DNA from: Bacillota bacterium
Lineage (GTDB): Bacteria; Bacillota; Clostridia; Lachnospirales; Lachnospiraceae
Direction: 5' to 3'
Length of the DNA: 26,519 nucleotides
Assembly (NCBI GenBank): GCA_023435645.1
Contig: JAEYRK010000080.1
Location: forward strand, 1-26,519
This document shows positions 1 to 8,187 of the stretch, in pieces; within the stretch, counting starts at the first letter, position 1; every line of letters begins with the position of its first letter. The translations under genes and the position numbers were made by a program. Under the pieces are notes generated by a model, which was not told the DNA's origin, made no database searches, and was given only the letters and a program-made list of their open reading frames with translations.

Positions 1-2
1 GC

Positions 3-53
3 AAGGAATTTATGGCTTATAAAAAGCAGATCCTGGATGTGTTGAATTCATAA
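3..53 (+). CDS. C-terminal end of a plus-strand gene cut by the window edge
   Basis: The first bases read in frame 3 as KEFMAYKKQILDVLNS followed by TAA, and a strong plus-strand terminator follows 85 bp later. The other two frames also hit stops early, so the frame choice rests on residue composition and on the terminator. Too little remains to name a family. It would be the only plus-strand gene in the left part of the window. Confidence 0.35.
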   Translation, partial: KEFMAYKKQILDVLNS

Positions 54-137
54 TGCCGGGCCATATCATAACCTATTAACCTGCGTTTACCATTATGTTT
101 AAATGAAATTCATATAAGCGATCCCTATCTATACAAG

Positions 138-174
138 AAACCCATCCATAAACAATCCCATGGATGGGTTTTTT
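138..174 (+). terminator. Rho-independent terminator of the upstream plus-strand gene
   Basis: A perfect 12-bp stem, AAACCCATCCAT (138-149) with ATGGATGGGTTT (160-171), has a 10-nt loop and runs into a T-rich tail (169-174). It is correctly placed to end the gene whose stop lies near position 51. The rest of 54-458 holds no clear gene apart from the weak remnant noted separately. Confidence 0.85.
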
Positions 175-264
175 GTACGCCCGAAGCATGAAACCCTGTT
201 ATGTAAACCTCCTGGCATAGGAAGGCTAATGATTGATCAATCGTATAAAGTTATTATTGACAGG

Positions 265-435
265 TCAATCTATTGTTGAATCATAGATCACATGACAATG
301 TAGATGCTTCGCTTGTTGAAAGGCTCCCAGATACATCTCCACTTTACAAGCTCCCTTTTGACCAATGATCTCTTCAGATGCGATACGAACCGCTGATAGA
401 AGCTCTAGCTTTAGCTCATTCTCCTTAATCTCCCT
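265..435 (-). pseudogene. possible coding remnant downstream of the GNAT gene
   Basis: On the minus strand 56 codons stay open between an in-frame TGA at 436-438 and a TGA at 265-267. The translation has protein-like composition (fragments LKLELLSAVRIASEEIIGQ and CKVEMYLGAFQQAKHLH), but no start codon with a ribosome-binding site is visible. It could be the 3' remnant of a decayed gene, or chance. An open run of this length is only mildly unlikely at random, so the call is weak. No family was recognised. Confidence 0.2.
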
Positions 436-458
436 TCAATGCAGCAGATACAATCATC

Positions 459-968
459 CTATAACGGTATCCAGTATCGTTTTATCGTTTCTTCTCCTTC
501 CATCACTTCATTATCCAGAACTCCCCCGCAGGAAAGGATCGTTTTTTCGGAAGCAGTATTGGATGCATTACATGTAATCAGGACTTCCTTCAGGTTTAGT
601 TTCCTGCATTTCTCCAGCGCCTGACTTAGCATCTCCTTGGCATAGCCTTTTCTGCGTTCCGCCCTTCGGACACTATATCCGATATGACCCCCGTAATTAT
701 ATAAATAATCGTTTAATGAATGCCTGATATTAATCAGACCGATTAGCTTATTATCTTCCTCCCGAATGGCCAGAAATACATTCGCTGTAACACCCGTATG
801 CTTCGTATCCTCCTGCTCATTATCCCAGACAAATTGCAACCACTCCTCATAAGTCTCATAACGATTCAGATAGGACGAACCTGCTAAATTCTCCCCATTG
901 GTCAGAAACTCATTCCTATACTCCATAACCTGATCCTTGAATTCCATTGATGGTCTTACCAGCTTCAT
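459..968 (-). CDS. GNAT family N-acetyltransferase
   Basis: This 169-residue protein has the GNAT layout: VFLAIREEDNKLIGLINIRH (beta-strands 3-4, about residues 64-83), GGHIGYSVRRAERRKGYAKEM (about 93-113; the RxxGYA acetyl-CoA pyrophosphate loop), and a C-terminal CNASNTASEKTILSCGG segment where the cofactor-proximal Asn lies. Family members transfer acetyl from acetyl-CoA to small-molecule amines or protein N-termini; the substrate cannot be read. The ATG is preceded by AAGGAGAGGAATC, and a promoter lies just upstream. It appears monocistronic. The family call is firm; the specific role is unknown. Confidence 0.9.
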   Translation of the reverse strand: MKLVRPSMEFKDQVMEYRNEFLTNGENLAGSSYLNRYETYEEWLQFVWDNEQEDTKHTGVTANVFLAIREEDNKLIGLINIRHSLNDYLYNYGGHIGYSVRRAERRKGYAKEMLSQALEKCRKLNLKEVLITCNASNTASEKTILSCGGVLDNEVMEGEETIKRYWIPL

Positions 969-999
969 GATTCCTCTCCTTCTTAGTAAAATTTATAAC

Positions 1000-1028
1000 A
1001 TCATACACAATCTTTCCGAAAAGAGCAA
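1000..1028 (-). promoter_or_regulatory. sigma-A-type promoter of the GNAT gene
   Basis: On the minus strand TTGCTC (1023-1028) and TATGAT (1000-1005) are separated by exactly 17 bp, about 30 bp upstream of the ATG. This agrees with a vegetative promoter; it is inferred from consensus only. Confidence 0.6.
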
Positions 1029-1094
1029 ATGTTTTTTCCCTTCCTCATCCTAATCCTTACAATGTTATGCTATGTCGTTAGCTAAGATGAAATC

Positions 1095-1357
1095 AGGCTG
1101 TCGCTCACAGTATAGACATAGGGCTGTTTCACATAACTAAAAAGATACAAGAGGCCCTTTATACTCCCCATAATGCACTATTTAGAAGACATGGCACCCT
1201 ATTTGTGTGACTGAAAGCGGACATTTATGTCCGATGGCAGTGCACAAATAGGGTGGTGTGTCTTCTAACTAGTTTGTGAGGGGAGTGTAAAGGGAGCCTC
1301 TTGTATCTAAACAGCTATATAGAACAGCCCTATTACAAACCTGTCAAGCGACAGCCT
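1095..1357. repeat. 263-bp long inverted repeat (MITE-like or structured RNA)
   Basis: The two halves of this interval pair almost throughout. AGGCTGTCGCT (1095-1105) pairs with 1347-1357; ATAGGGCTGTT (1118-1128) with 1323-1333; AGATACAAGAGG and the following bases (1143-1169) with 1280-1308, with a 2-nt bulge and one G-T; and 1183-1207 with 1243-1267 (22 of 25). The apex is a small perfect hairpin, CGGACAT-TT-ATGTCCG (1218-1233), framed by ACTG/CAGT. There is no ORF inside. It begins 45 bp past the groEL stop, so groEL transcripts may run into it. The GGCTGTC tips resemble insertion-sequence ends, so a non-autonomous element is the first guess. A short TAAGAT occurs on both sides (1083-1088, 1357-1362) but is not symmetric about the arms. 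No U-run follows either end, which argues against a simple terminator. Confidence 0.85.
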
Positions 1358-1402
1358 AAGATATTCATTGATTGATTATACATCGATAACCCAAGGAGGG
1401 GC

Positions 1403-3025
1403 TTACATCATTCCCATTCCAGGTCCACCTGCAGGCATTGCAGGCTCCTTCTCCTTGATATTGGCTACAACAGACTCTGTGGTAAGGAGTGTGGAAGCTA
1501 CGCTGGTTGCATTTTGCAGAGCGCTCCTTGCTACCTTGGTAGGATCCAGAATACCTGCCTGCACCATATCCACATACTGCTCAGTCAAAGCATCAAAGCC
1601 TACGCCCGGATTGTTTTCCTTCACCTTGCTGATTACTACAGAGCCTTCCAGTCCTGCATTGGAAACGATGCAGAATAAGGGGGACTCAAGTGCCTTCAGG
1701 ATGATGTTAGCACCGGTCTTCTCGTCTCCCTCCAGATCAGCTGCCAGCTTAGCAACTTCCTTGGAAGCATGGATGAATACAGAACCGCCGCCTGCTACAA
1801 TACCCTCTTCTACCGCTGCCTTGGTAGCTGCAAGAGCATCCTCCATACGGAGCTTGTTCTCCTTCATCTCTGTCTCGGTTGCTGCACCTACTCTGATGAC
1901 TGCTACGCCGCCTGCCAGCTTCGCCAGTCTCTCCTGCAGCTTCTCTTTATCGAATTCAGAGGTGGTCTCTTCGATCTGAGCCTTGATCTGATTGATTCTT
2001 GCTTTGATTTCTTCCTTGCTGCCTTCACCGTCAACGATGATGGTGTTTTCCTTTTGAACCTTAACGGATTTTGCACGACCCAGCTGTGCCATTGTGGTCT
2101 CCTTCAGATCAAGACCAAGCTCATCGGTAATCACAGTACCACCGGTTAAGATCGCGATATCCTGCAGCATTGCCTTTCTTCTGTCACCATAGCCGGGAGC
2201 CTTCACAGCAACTACGGTAAAGGTTCCTCTTAATTTATTCAAAACTAAGGTGGTAAGAGCTTCACCCTCAACATCTTCAGCAATGATTAACAGTCTTGCA
2301 CCGGACTGTACGATCTGCTCTAATACCGGTAAAATTTCCTGAATATTGGAGATCTTCTTATCGGTAATCAGGATGTACGGATTATCAAGCACCGCTTCCA
2401 TCTTATCCATGTCTGTGCACATATAAGCGGAGATATAGCCACGGTCAAACTGCATACCTTCTACCAGCTCCAGCTCTGTCTTCATGGTTTTGGATTCCTC
2501 GATTGTGATAACTCCATCGTTTGAAACCTTCTCCATTGCATCAGCAACCAGCTGACCAACGGTGTCATCCCCTGCGGAGATTGCTGCTACTCTGGCAATC
2601 TGCTCCTTACCCTTTAAGGTAGAGCTCATCTTAATGATGGAATCCACTGCAGTATCGGTAGCCTTCTTCATACCCTTTCTTAAAATGATCGGGTTAGCAC
2701 CTGCTGCCAGGTTCTTCATTCCTTCGGTGATCATTGCCTGTGCCAGAACAGTTGCTGTGGTGGTACCATCACCAGCTACATCATTGGTCTTGGTAGCAAC
2801 CTCCTTCACCAGCTGAGCGCCCATATTCTCAAAGGCATCCTCCAGCTCAATTTCCTTAGCAATCGTAACACCGTCGTTTGTAATTAAAGGTGTACCAAAG
2901 GACTTATCAAGAACTACATTTCTACCCTTAGGGCCTAAGGTAACTCGTACTGTATTCGCTAATTTATTTACACCAGCTTCTAATGCTGCACGTGCATCTG
3001 CACCGTATTTGATCTGCTTTGCCAT
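1403..3025 (-). CDS. groEL: chaperonin GroEL (60 kDa)
   Basis: A complete 540-residue Cpn60. It starts MAKQIKYGADARAALEAGV and carries the nucleotide-binding GDGTTTATVLAQAM segment (about 86-99), the AAVEEGIVAGGG stretch (about 405-416), and the usual Gly/Met-rich tail ending GGPGMGMM. GroEL forms the double-ring cytosolic folding chamber with the GroES lid. The ATG has AAGGAGG (3036-3042) 10 nt upstream and follows groES by 19 bp, so the two form an operon. Heat-shock control is through the CIRCE element upstream of groES. No terminator of ordinary form follows; the long inverted repeat does. Confidence 0.99.
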   Translation of the reverse strand: MAKQIKYGADARAALEAGVNKLANTVRVTLGPKGRNVVLDKSFGTPLITNDGVTIAKEIELEDAFENMGAQLVKEVATKTNDVAGDGTTTATVLAQAMITEGMKNLAAGANPIILRKGMKKATDTAVDSIIKMSSTLKGKEQIARVAAISAGDDTVGQLVADAMEKVSNDGVITIEESKTMKTELELVEGMQFDRGYISAYMCTDMDKMEAVLDNPYILITDKKISNIQEILPVLEQIVQSGARLLIIAEDVEGEALTTLVLNKLRGTFTVVAVKAPGYGDRRKAMLQDIAILTGGTVITDELGLDLKETTMAQLGRAKSVKVQKENTIIVDGEGSKEEIKARINQIKAQIEETTSEFDKEKLQERLAKLAGGVAVIRVGAATETEMKENKLRMEDALAATKAAVEEGIVAGGGSVFIHASKEVAKLAADLEGDEKTGANIILKALESPLFCIVSNAGLEGSVVISKVKENNPGVGFDALTEQYVDMVQAGILDPTKVARSALQNATSVASTLLTTESVVANIKEKEPAMPAGGPGMGMM

Positions 3026-3044
3026 ATCTATCTCTCCTCCTTAA

Positions 3045-3332
3045 TTAGTCTTCTACTACTGCAACGATGTCGTTCTGCTTAACAATGATAAATTCCTCAT
3101 CCTCAAGCTTCACTTCCGTGCCTGCATACTTAGAATAAATCACCTTGTCTCCAACCTTAACCTGCATTACTACTTCCTTGCCATCAATCACTCCGCCGGG
3201 TCCAACAGCGATTACTTCAGCCTGCTGGGGCTTTTCCTTGGCCTGACCGGGAAGTACAATACCGGATTTCGTGGTCTCTTCGGCTATTAATTGCTTTAAT
3301 ACTACCTTATCTCCTAATGGTACAAGTTTCAT
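3045..3332 (-). CDS. groES: co-chaperonin GroES (10 kDa)
   Basis: A 95-residue Cpn10 beginning MKLVPLGDKVVLK, with the mobile-loop region (about 17-35, TTKSGIVLPGQAKEKPQQ) and the C-terminal FIIVKQNDIVAVVED. It caps the GroEL ring in the ATP-dependent folding cycle. The open frame extends 10 codons further upstream, but AAGGAGG (3341-3347) lies 8 nt before the ATG at 3332 and the family N-terminus matches, so this start is chosen. First gene of groES-groEL. Confidence 0.98.
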   Translation of the reverse strand: MKLVPLGDKVVLKQLIAEETTKSGIVLPGQAKEKPQQAEVIAVGPGGVIDGKEVVMQVKVGDKVIYSKYAGTEVKLEDEEFIIVKQNDIVAVVED

Positions 3333-3438
3333 GTGATATTCCTCCTTCAATAATTTCTTCATTTCACCATGAGAAACCTCTATGCGATTACTTTGGTAAG
3401 CATTGCTTTCGCAACAGTTTCTATAGTTTAGATAATTA

Positions 3439-3465
3439 TTAGCACTCTTATTGATTGAGTGCTAA
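3439..3465 (-). promoter_or_regulatory. CIRCE operator for HrcA
   Basis: A perfect CIRCE inverted repeat, TTAGCACTC (3439-3447), 9-bp spacer, GAGTGCTAA (3457-3465), sits in the 5' untranslated region of groES just downstream of the predicted transcription start. By established knowledge the HrcA repressor binds this element and releases it on heat shock. hrcA itself is not in the window. Confidence 0.98.
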
Positions 3466-3476
3466 CTGATGTTTAT

Positions 3477-3505
3477 ATATTAGTAAATTTGCCTTTAATA
3501 TGCAA
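3477..3505 (-). promoter_or_regulatory. sigma-A-type promoter of groES-groEL
   Basis: On the minus strand TTGCAT (3500-3505), 17 bp, then TAATAT (3477-3482). The expected transcription start near 3470 lies immediately before CIRCE, the classic arrangement in Firmicutes. Confidence 0.6.
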
Positions 3506-3587
3506 CTTCACTTCTCATCCGATTCTGGCACTTTTCTTATGATTGCTCTCTTTATCTCGCTTTTCCTTTGCTTTTCTCATTTTTTCT

Positions 3588-3616
3588 TAAAAGAGGGCTG
3601 TTTTATACAGCCCTCT
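3588..3616 (-). terminator. terminator of the glnS-DUF2225-DUF6062 unit
   Basis: Stem AGAGGGCTGT (3592-3601) pairs perfectly with ACAGCCCTCT (3607-3616) around a 5-nt loop. On the minus strand a short T-run (3588-3592) follows. It lies 62 bp past the DUF6062 stop. A T6 run on the other side (3621-3626) suggests it could also work on the plus strand, where no gene is present. Confidence 0.75.
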
Positions 3617-3677
3617 GACCTTTTTTCTTAAACATACTATAATAGTATATTCAAATCGTGGAACAATATACCATAGC

Positions 3678-4394
3678 CTATATAATACTGTTTGTCTTGA
3701 GCATAGCGCGGGTCAATGCATCTTTGGCATTCTTCCAGGGCTCCTCAGCATATCGATAATCAAATTTATTAATAAACCATTCCAAATCATCTCTGACCCG
3801 TTTCATATTCTCGATATACAGGGTATCCAGCTCCTTGATAAAGTCTTTCAACTCCTCCCCACGAAGGAACTTAGGTGCCAAGGAATGAAGAAGGCTATAA
3901 TGGTTTGTACAGAACCCCTTGCAGGCAGTAAATTTATGTTGAAACTCCTTCTCCGTACGATATAGGTGGAATATCGTAGCCATATACCGTTCAAAGGTAT
4001 TCTCAATCTTCTCACAGATATAGCAGGTGCTCATCACCTTTTCCAGATGGGTTGACAGTCCGGATTGCTCCCCCTTCTTCTTAAGGAGGGAAGGAACAGG
4101 CAGCTTCCCATTCGCCCCTGTCTGCTTTACTACCTCTTTCATCAGCAGGTCCATATGGCTCTTTAAAATAAGAGCAAGCCCCAGCCGGTTTTGGTTTTGA
4201 TATAGCTGCTCCAAATGCTTTTGACAAAAACCAAGGCGGGAGGTCTCCCCACGGACGTCATCCTCCATATAGCTGGGTCCCATGGTGAAATCTATGGCCT
4301 TGTCCTCCAGGGATTTATGCATCACACAGAGCGGACATTCGCAATCAGTATCAAAGGCTTCATTTACAGGAATGGTGTGCAGTTTCTCTTTCAA
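3678..4394 (-). CDS. DUF6062-like protein with two CxxC/FCxxH modules
   Basis: A 238-residue cytosolic protein with no signal or membrane segment. It holds two similar metal-site modules: C20-PLC23 with FC57QKH60, and C124-YIC127 with FC162TNH165. Each is CxxC followed 30-35 residues later by FCxxH, suggesting an internal duplication that binds two zinc ions. I recall this family as DUF6062, common in Clostridia; its function is unknown. Translation appears to begin at TTG, directly abutting the TAA of the DUF2225 gene, with AGAGGA about 7 nt upstream, so the two are translationally coupled. The conserved TIPVNEAF near the N-terminus supports this start. Confidence 0.8.
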   Translation of the reverse strand: MKEKLHTIPVNEAFDTDCECPLCVMHKSLEDKAIDFTMGPSYMEDDVRGETSRLGFCQKHLEQLYQNQNRLGLALILKSHMDLLMKEVVKQTGANGKLPVPSLLKKKGEQSGLSTHLEKVMSTCYICEKIENTFERYMATIFHLYRTEKEFQHKFTACKGFCTNHYSLLHSLAPKFLRGEELKDFIKELDTLYIENMKRVRDDLEWFINKFDYRYAEEPWKNAKDALTRAMLKTNSII

Positions 4395-5234
4395 TTATTT
4401 ATCCTCTTTGATCAATTCTTTGATTTCTCTGGCTTTTGCTTTAATCCGTTCATTGGAATCCCTGGCAATCAGCACTTTGGAGATCCAACGGCTTGCTTCG
4501 TCGTATTTCTTGATTTTTCTCGCCAGATCAGCTACCAAAAGGGTCATTGTATTTTCATCCATACCGCACATCGGAAAGGTCTCTTTACTGAAGGCTTCAT
4601 TAAAGCCATCATAAGCCTTCGATATGAAATCCAATTCTTCCTTCGCTAAGGCATCTATCACATTTTTATAGTCCGGCGTATCCTTGGGAAGATTCTCTGC
4701 CTTACCTCTGATCAGCCAGGCGGTCTTCAGACAGGTATAGGCCCTCTCTGATGTCTTTGCTTTCTTTACAATTGCATTCACCAGAGCCAGCTTGTGACGC
4801 GCTATTGCATCATCATAGGTCAAGATATCTCCTGTCTCCTTAATTCCATGGAAGGACGCTGAGATGTTCTTCTTGATTAAATTAGCTTGTGCATTCGTCA
4901 CATATTTAAAGAAGCGGCTCAATGCGGCATAACCGCACATCGGACAGAGGATCGCATCATACTTCAGGGGATCCGCAAACTGGTATCTGGGACGTAGATC
5001 AGTATCCAGTGAAAGGAGCTTTACCTTGCCCGATTTTACCATCTTGGCCTTAAATTCCCGGTCGCACACAGGGCAGACATGGGTTTTATCAAATATAATA
5101 TCCTCTTCTGCAAAAGCAGGCTTTGCTTCTGTTGAGGAGTCTTTGCTCTCTTCTTTCTCTTTTTCGTCATAAACATTAATCTCGGACAGATTACCAAGAC
5201 CGAATTGTTCTAGTCCGGAAAATAAATTCGCCAT
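4395..5234 (-). CDS. DUF2225 family protein with two CxxC pairs
   Basis: A 279-residue soluble protein. An acidic low-complexity N-terminus (about 22-46) precedes a zinc-ribbon-like region with C54-PVC57 and C97-PMC100, then the conserved RYQFADPLKYDAILCPMCGY block. The C-terminal half is helical and TPR-like. The pattern matches DUF2225, a family without established biochemistry. The ATG follows GGAGGATAAGCA. It begins 49 bp after the glnS stop and its TAA abuts the TTG of the next gene, so the three are probably co-transcribed and the two Cys-rich proteins may act together. Confidence 0.85.
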   Translation of the reverse strand: MANLFSGLEQFGLGNLSEINVYDEKEKEESKDSSTEAKPAFAEEDIIFDKTHVCPVCDREFKAKMVKSGKVKLLSLDTDLRPRYQFADPLKYDAILCPMCGYAALSRFFKYVTNAQANLIKKNISASFHGIKETGDILTYDDAIARHKLALVNAIVKKAKTSERAYTCLKTAWLIRGKAENLPKDTPDYKNVIDALAKEELDFISKAYDGFNEAFSKETFPMCGMDENTMTLLVADLARKIKKYDEASRWISKVLIARDSNERIKAKAREIKELIKEDK

Positions 5235-5283
5235 TGCTTATCCTCCATTTTTGTTTTATCCTAATCGTCTTTCGTTTCAAAGG

Positions 5284-6987
5284 TTATTCCGGCTTGTAGG
5301 AGCTTTTCAGGGACACGATCCGGTTATATACCGGTTTCTTTGCTGTAGCGTCCTTACTATCCAGACAGAAGAAGCCCTGCCTTAAGAACTGATATCTTGC
5401 AGGAGCTACAGCCCCTGCTGTACTGGGCTCCAGATAGCAATCCTTCAACACTGTAATGGAATTAGGATTTAGGTTCAGGCTGCCATCTTCATTATACACA
5501 CCCTTCGCCTCATCCACAATATTTTCATATAAACGGACCTCTGCTTTGATTGCTGTCTCAGCAGCAACCCAGTGGATGGTTCCCTTCACCTTTCTGGCAT
5601 TAAAACCGGAGCCGCTCTTCGTCTCAGGATCGTAGGTGCAATGTACCTCAGTCACCCTACCGGCGTCATCCGTCTGATAGCTGACACAGGTTACAAAATA
5701 AGCATTCATCAGTCTTACCTCATTCCCGGGGTAGAGACGGAAATACTTCTTAGGAGGCTCGATCATAAAATCCTCCCTTTCAATATATAAAACCTTGCCA
5801 AAAGGAACCTGTCTGACACCCATGGCTTCATTCTCCTGGTTATTGGGTGCTTCCAGATACTCCAGCTGTCCTTCCGGATAATTATCAATAATCAGCTTGA
5901 TGGGGTCAAGTACTGCCATAACTCTAGGAGCCTTAAGCTTCAGATCCTCACGAATGCAATACTCCAGCATAGCATAATCCACAGAGCTCTGACTCTTGGA
6001 TACACCGACCAGCTCCATGAACATCTGAATGGATTCCGGGGTAAAGCCTCTTCTTCTTAAGGCATTGATGGATACGAGTCTGGGGTCGTCCCAGCCATCC
6101 ACAATACCATCCTCAACAAGCTTCTTGATATAACGCTTACCGGTGATTACATTGGTAAGGTACATCTTCGCAAATTCTATCTGCTTCGGAGGGTTTTCAT
6201 ATTCCAGTTCCTGAACCACCCAGTCATAGAGCGGACGGTGGTCCTCAAATTCAAGGGTACAGATGGAGTGCGTTATTCCTTCAATGGCATCCTCAATCGG
6301 GTGGGCAAAGTCATACATCGGGTAGATGCACCATTTATCCCCTGTATTATGGTGAGGAATCTTTGCTACACGGTAAATAACCGGATCTCTCATGTTCATG
6401 TTGGGAGATGCCATATCAATCTTGGCACGGAGTACCTTGGAGCCATCCGGGTATTTGCCTTCCTTCATTTCCTCAAACAGGCGGAGATTCTCTTCGACGC
6501 TACGATCTCTGTACGGGCTGTTCTTGCCAGCCTCGGTCAGATTTCCTCTGTATTCCCTGATCTCCTCCGCTGTCAGATCACAGACAAAGGCTTTTCCCTT
6601 CTTAATTAGCTTCACAGCAGCCTCATACATCTGGTCAAAATAATCAGATGCGAAGAACAGGCGGTCCTCAAAATCACCACCTACCCATTTCACATCCTCT
6701 ATGATAGAATCCACGAACTCAGTCTTCTCCTTCGTGGGGTTGGTATCATCAAAGCGGAGATTAAATTTACCGCCATACTTCTTCGCCAGCCCATAGTTTA
6801 AAAGTATGGATTTGGCATGACCGATATGGAGGTATCCGTTCGGCTCCGGAGGAAATCTCGTTACGACATTCGTCACATGACCTTCCTCCAGATCCTTATC
6901 GATAATCAGCTCGATAAAGTTCTTGGATACCGGTGCAGTATCCTCCGGTAAATTCTCTTTATTTTCGATAGTATCCTTATTTTCCAT
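5284..6987 (-). CDS. glnS: glutaminyl-tRNA synthetase (GlnRS)
   Basis: A 567-residue class I aminoacyl-tRNA synthetase close to the usual bacterial GlnRS length. The HIGH motif is in PPEPNGYLHIGHAKS (about 46-60), the KMSKS-like motif is VSKSQSS (about 328-334), and the active-site blocks NLRFDDTNP and MYDFAHPIEDAIEGITHS are present, followed by the two C-terminal anticodon-binding beta-barrels. It charges tRNA-Gln directly with glutamine. This enzyme is common in Lachnospiraceae but absent from many Gram-positives, which use the GatCAB route; the family is thought to have entered bacteria from eukaryotes. AGGAGG lies 5 nt before the ATG. Only a weak promoter candidate (TATTAT near 7070) is seen. 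Confidence 0.98.
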   Translation of the reverse strand: MENKDTIENKENLPEDTAPVSKNFIELIIDKDLEEGHVTNVVTRFPPEPNGYLHIGHAKSILLNYGLAKKYGGKFNLRFDDTNPTKEKTEFVDSIIEDVKWVGGDFEDRLFFASDYFDQMYEAAVKLIKKGKAFVCDLTAEEIREYRGNLTEAGKNSPYRDRSVEENLRLFEEMKEGKYPDGSKVLRAKIDMASPNMNMRDPVIYRVAKIPHHNTGDKWCIYPMYDFAHPIEDAIEGITHSICTLEFEDHRPLYDWVVQELEYENPPKQIEFAKMYLTNVITGKRYIKKLVEDGIVDGWDDPRLVSINALRRRGFTPESIQMFMELVGVSKSQSSVDYAMLEYCIREDLKLKAPRVMAVLDPIKLIIDNYPEGQLEYLEAPNNQENEAMGVRQVPFGKVLYIEREDFMIEPPKKYFRLYPGNEVRLMNAYFVTCVSYQTDDAGRVTEVHCTYDPETKSGSGFNARKVKGTIHWVAAETAIKAEVRLYENIVDEAKGVYNEDGSLNLNPNSITVLKDCYLEPSTAGAVAPARYQFLRQGFFCLDSKDATAKKPVYNRIVSLKSSYKPE

Positions 6988-7138
6988 GTTTTCCTCCTGG
7001 CTTAATGCAATGTGATGTCAACGATCACTTCTGTTTAGTAATTATTTCCCATATGAAATCTACATATGTTATATAATACCACAATCCCCTTTAAGATTAA
7101 AGAACTATTTCACAATCGAGAGCCGAAACTAGAATAAG

Positions 7139-7185
7139 AAACCCGCCCGAAACCTAAGTTTATTGTTAGGATTTCTGACGGGTTT
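7139..7185 (-). terminator. terminator of the SleB-like gene
   Basis: AAACCCG (7139-7145) pairs with CGGGTTT (7179-7185), and inside it CCTAA pairs with TTAGG. On the minus strand the stem runs into TTTCTTATTCT. It lies 32 bp past the stop of the SleB-like gene and upstream of glnS. Confidence 0.65.
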
Positions 7186-7216
7186 ATGTATCATCTTCCA
7201 TATTTCACTTTCTGCA

Positions 7217-8053
7217 TTACTTTGTTCTGTAGAAGATATGATCTCCGATAATCTTATGGTCGGGATAGTTCTTCTTTATCCGGCTTGTGCTTCTGTTTAC
7301 TGCATTGAAGCAAAGGTAGTTGCCGATATTATTTTCACCCTGAAGTGCAGCCTTCGCTGCTTTGATTGCCTTATTCATGGCCTTCTTCTCTGCTTCCGGG
7401 TTGGAGCCGGCGAACTTACCGGTATCATAGCTGTTCAATGCTTTATCCAGCATACTTAATCCGGTCTTCTTGCTTTTGATTGTAACCGCAAACTGTACGG
7501 ACCATTTCTTATCATAGATGACTTCCTTCACTGTATTACTATGGGAATACACCGGGCTCTTCATCCTGTTTAGTACGATATTTGCTACTGCGAGCATCCC
7601 TTTGTAGGATTGGTTGCCTGCTTCTGAATACACCAGACTTGCCAGAAGTCTCAAATCCTTCTCAGAATAAGAGGGCTTCGTAGCTGCACTCTCCTTCTTA
7701 GTCTCCTGTTCCGGTGTGGGCTCCTCTTCCTTGGAATCAATAATCACTGTTTCAGCCGGTTCCTTCTCTTGATAGAAAACCTGCCCTTGCTCATCTACAA
7801 AAATCTCATATCCATCCAACGACAGCAATCCGTCTGCCGTCTGTGCATCCTCTGCGAAATCAGCTTCCTCTGCTGTAGCATCAGTAGTAGTGACCTGAGT
7901 GCCGGTCTGATCCGTGCTGTTATTTTCAGAATCATATGTAAGGTTTTCCTGCAGCGGCGTCACTGCTTCTGAGGCAAATGCTATTCCGCCCACATTCGCT
8001 GTAATCAGTATCACTGCAAGTAATATTACTATAATCCGCTTTGATTTTTTCAT
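7217..8053 (-). CDS. secreted cell wall hydrolase, SleB family (Hydrolase_2)
   Basis: A 278-residue exported protein. Residues 1-27 are a signal peptide (KKSKR, hydrophobic core, AFA-S cleavage site). Residues 28-125 are an acidic Thr/Glu-rich linker. The Hydrolase_2 domain (about 133-278) contains LASLVYSEAGNQSYKGMLAV, with E144 as the likely catalytic acid, and ends in KIIGDHIFYRTK. By family knowledge such enzymes are lytic transglycosylases that act on spore cortex or cell wall peptidoglycan. The domain is enough for hydrolase activity, but there is no separate peptidoglycan-binding domain, so a germination role is not certain. The open frame runs 18 codons further upstream; AGGAGACAAC before the ATG at 8053 and the signal peptide decide the start. 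Confidence 0.88.
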   Translation of the reverse strand: MKKSKRIIVILLAVILITANVGGIAFASEAVTPLQENLTYDSENNSTDQTGTQVTTTDATAEEADFAEDAQTADGLLSLDGYEIFVDEQGQVFYQEKEPAETVIIDSKEEEPTPEQETKKESAATKPSYSEKDLRLLASLVYSEAGNQSYKGMLAVANIVLNRMKSPVYSHSNTVKEVIYDKKWSVQFAVTIKSKKTGLSMLDKALNSYDTGKFAGSNPEAEKKAMNKAIKAAKAALQGENNIGNYLCFNAVNRSTSRIKKNYPDHKIIGDHIFYRTK

Positions 8054-8117
8054 GTTGTCTCCTGAATACTCATCATATTTGGATAACTTATAACATTTTG
8101 TTAACATTTACTTAATA

Positions 8118-8145
8118 AGTATAACATAAATTCTTAAAAAATCAA
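8118..8145 (-). promoter_or_regulatory. promoter of the SleB-like gene
   Basis: On the minus strand TTGATT (8140-8145), a 16-bp AT-rich spacer, and TATACT (8118-8123). It looks vegetative (sigma-A) rather than sporulation-specific. Consensus match only. Confidence 0.55.
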
Positions 8146-8187
8146 CCTATTTTTTCCCTCTCATATTACAGCATCCAATGATACCCA

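Noticed and set aside
1095..1357. Ordinary rho-independent terminator of groEL
   Set aside because: The paired region is more than ten times longer than a terminator stem and no U-run follows on the minus strand.
1368..1979. 203-residue plus-strand ORF inside groEL
   Set aside because: It lies wholly antisense to groEL, has no ribosome-binding site or recognisable domain, and its low-complexity Ser/Thr/Ala composition is what the complement of groEL codons gives.
4135..4649. Plus-strand ORFs over the DUF2225/DUF6062 genes
   Set aside because: They are shadows of strongly supported minus-strand genes with conserved Cys motifs, and lack ribosome-binding sites.
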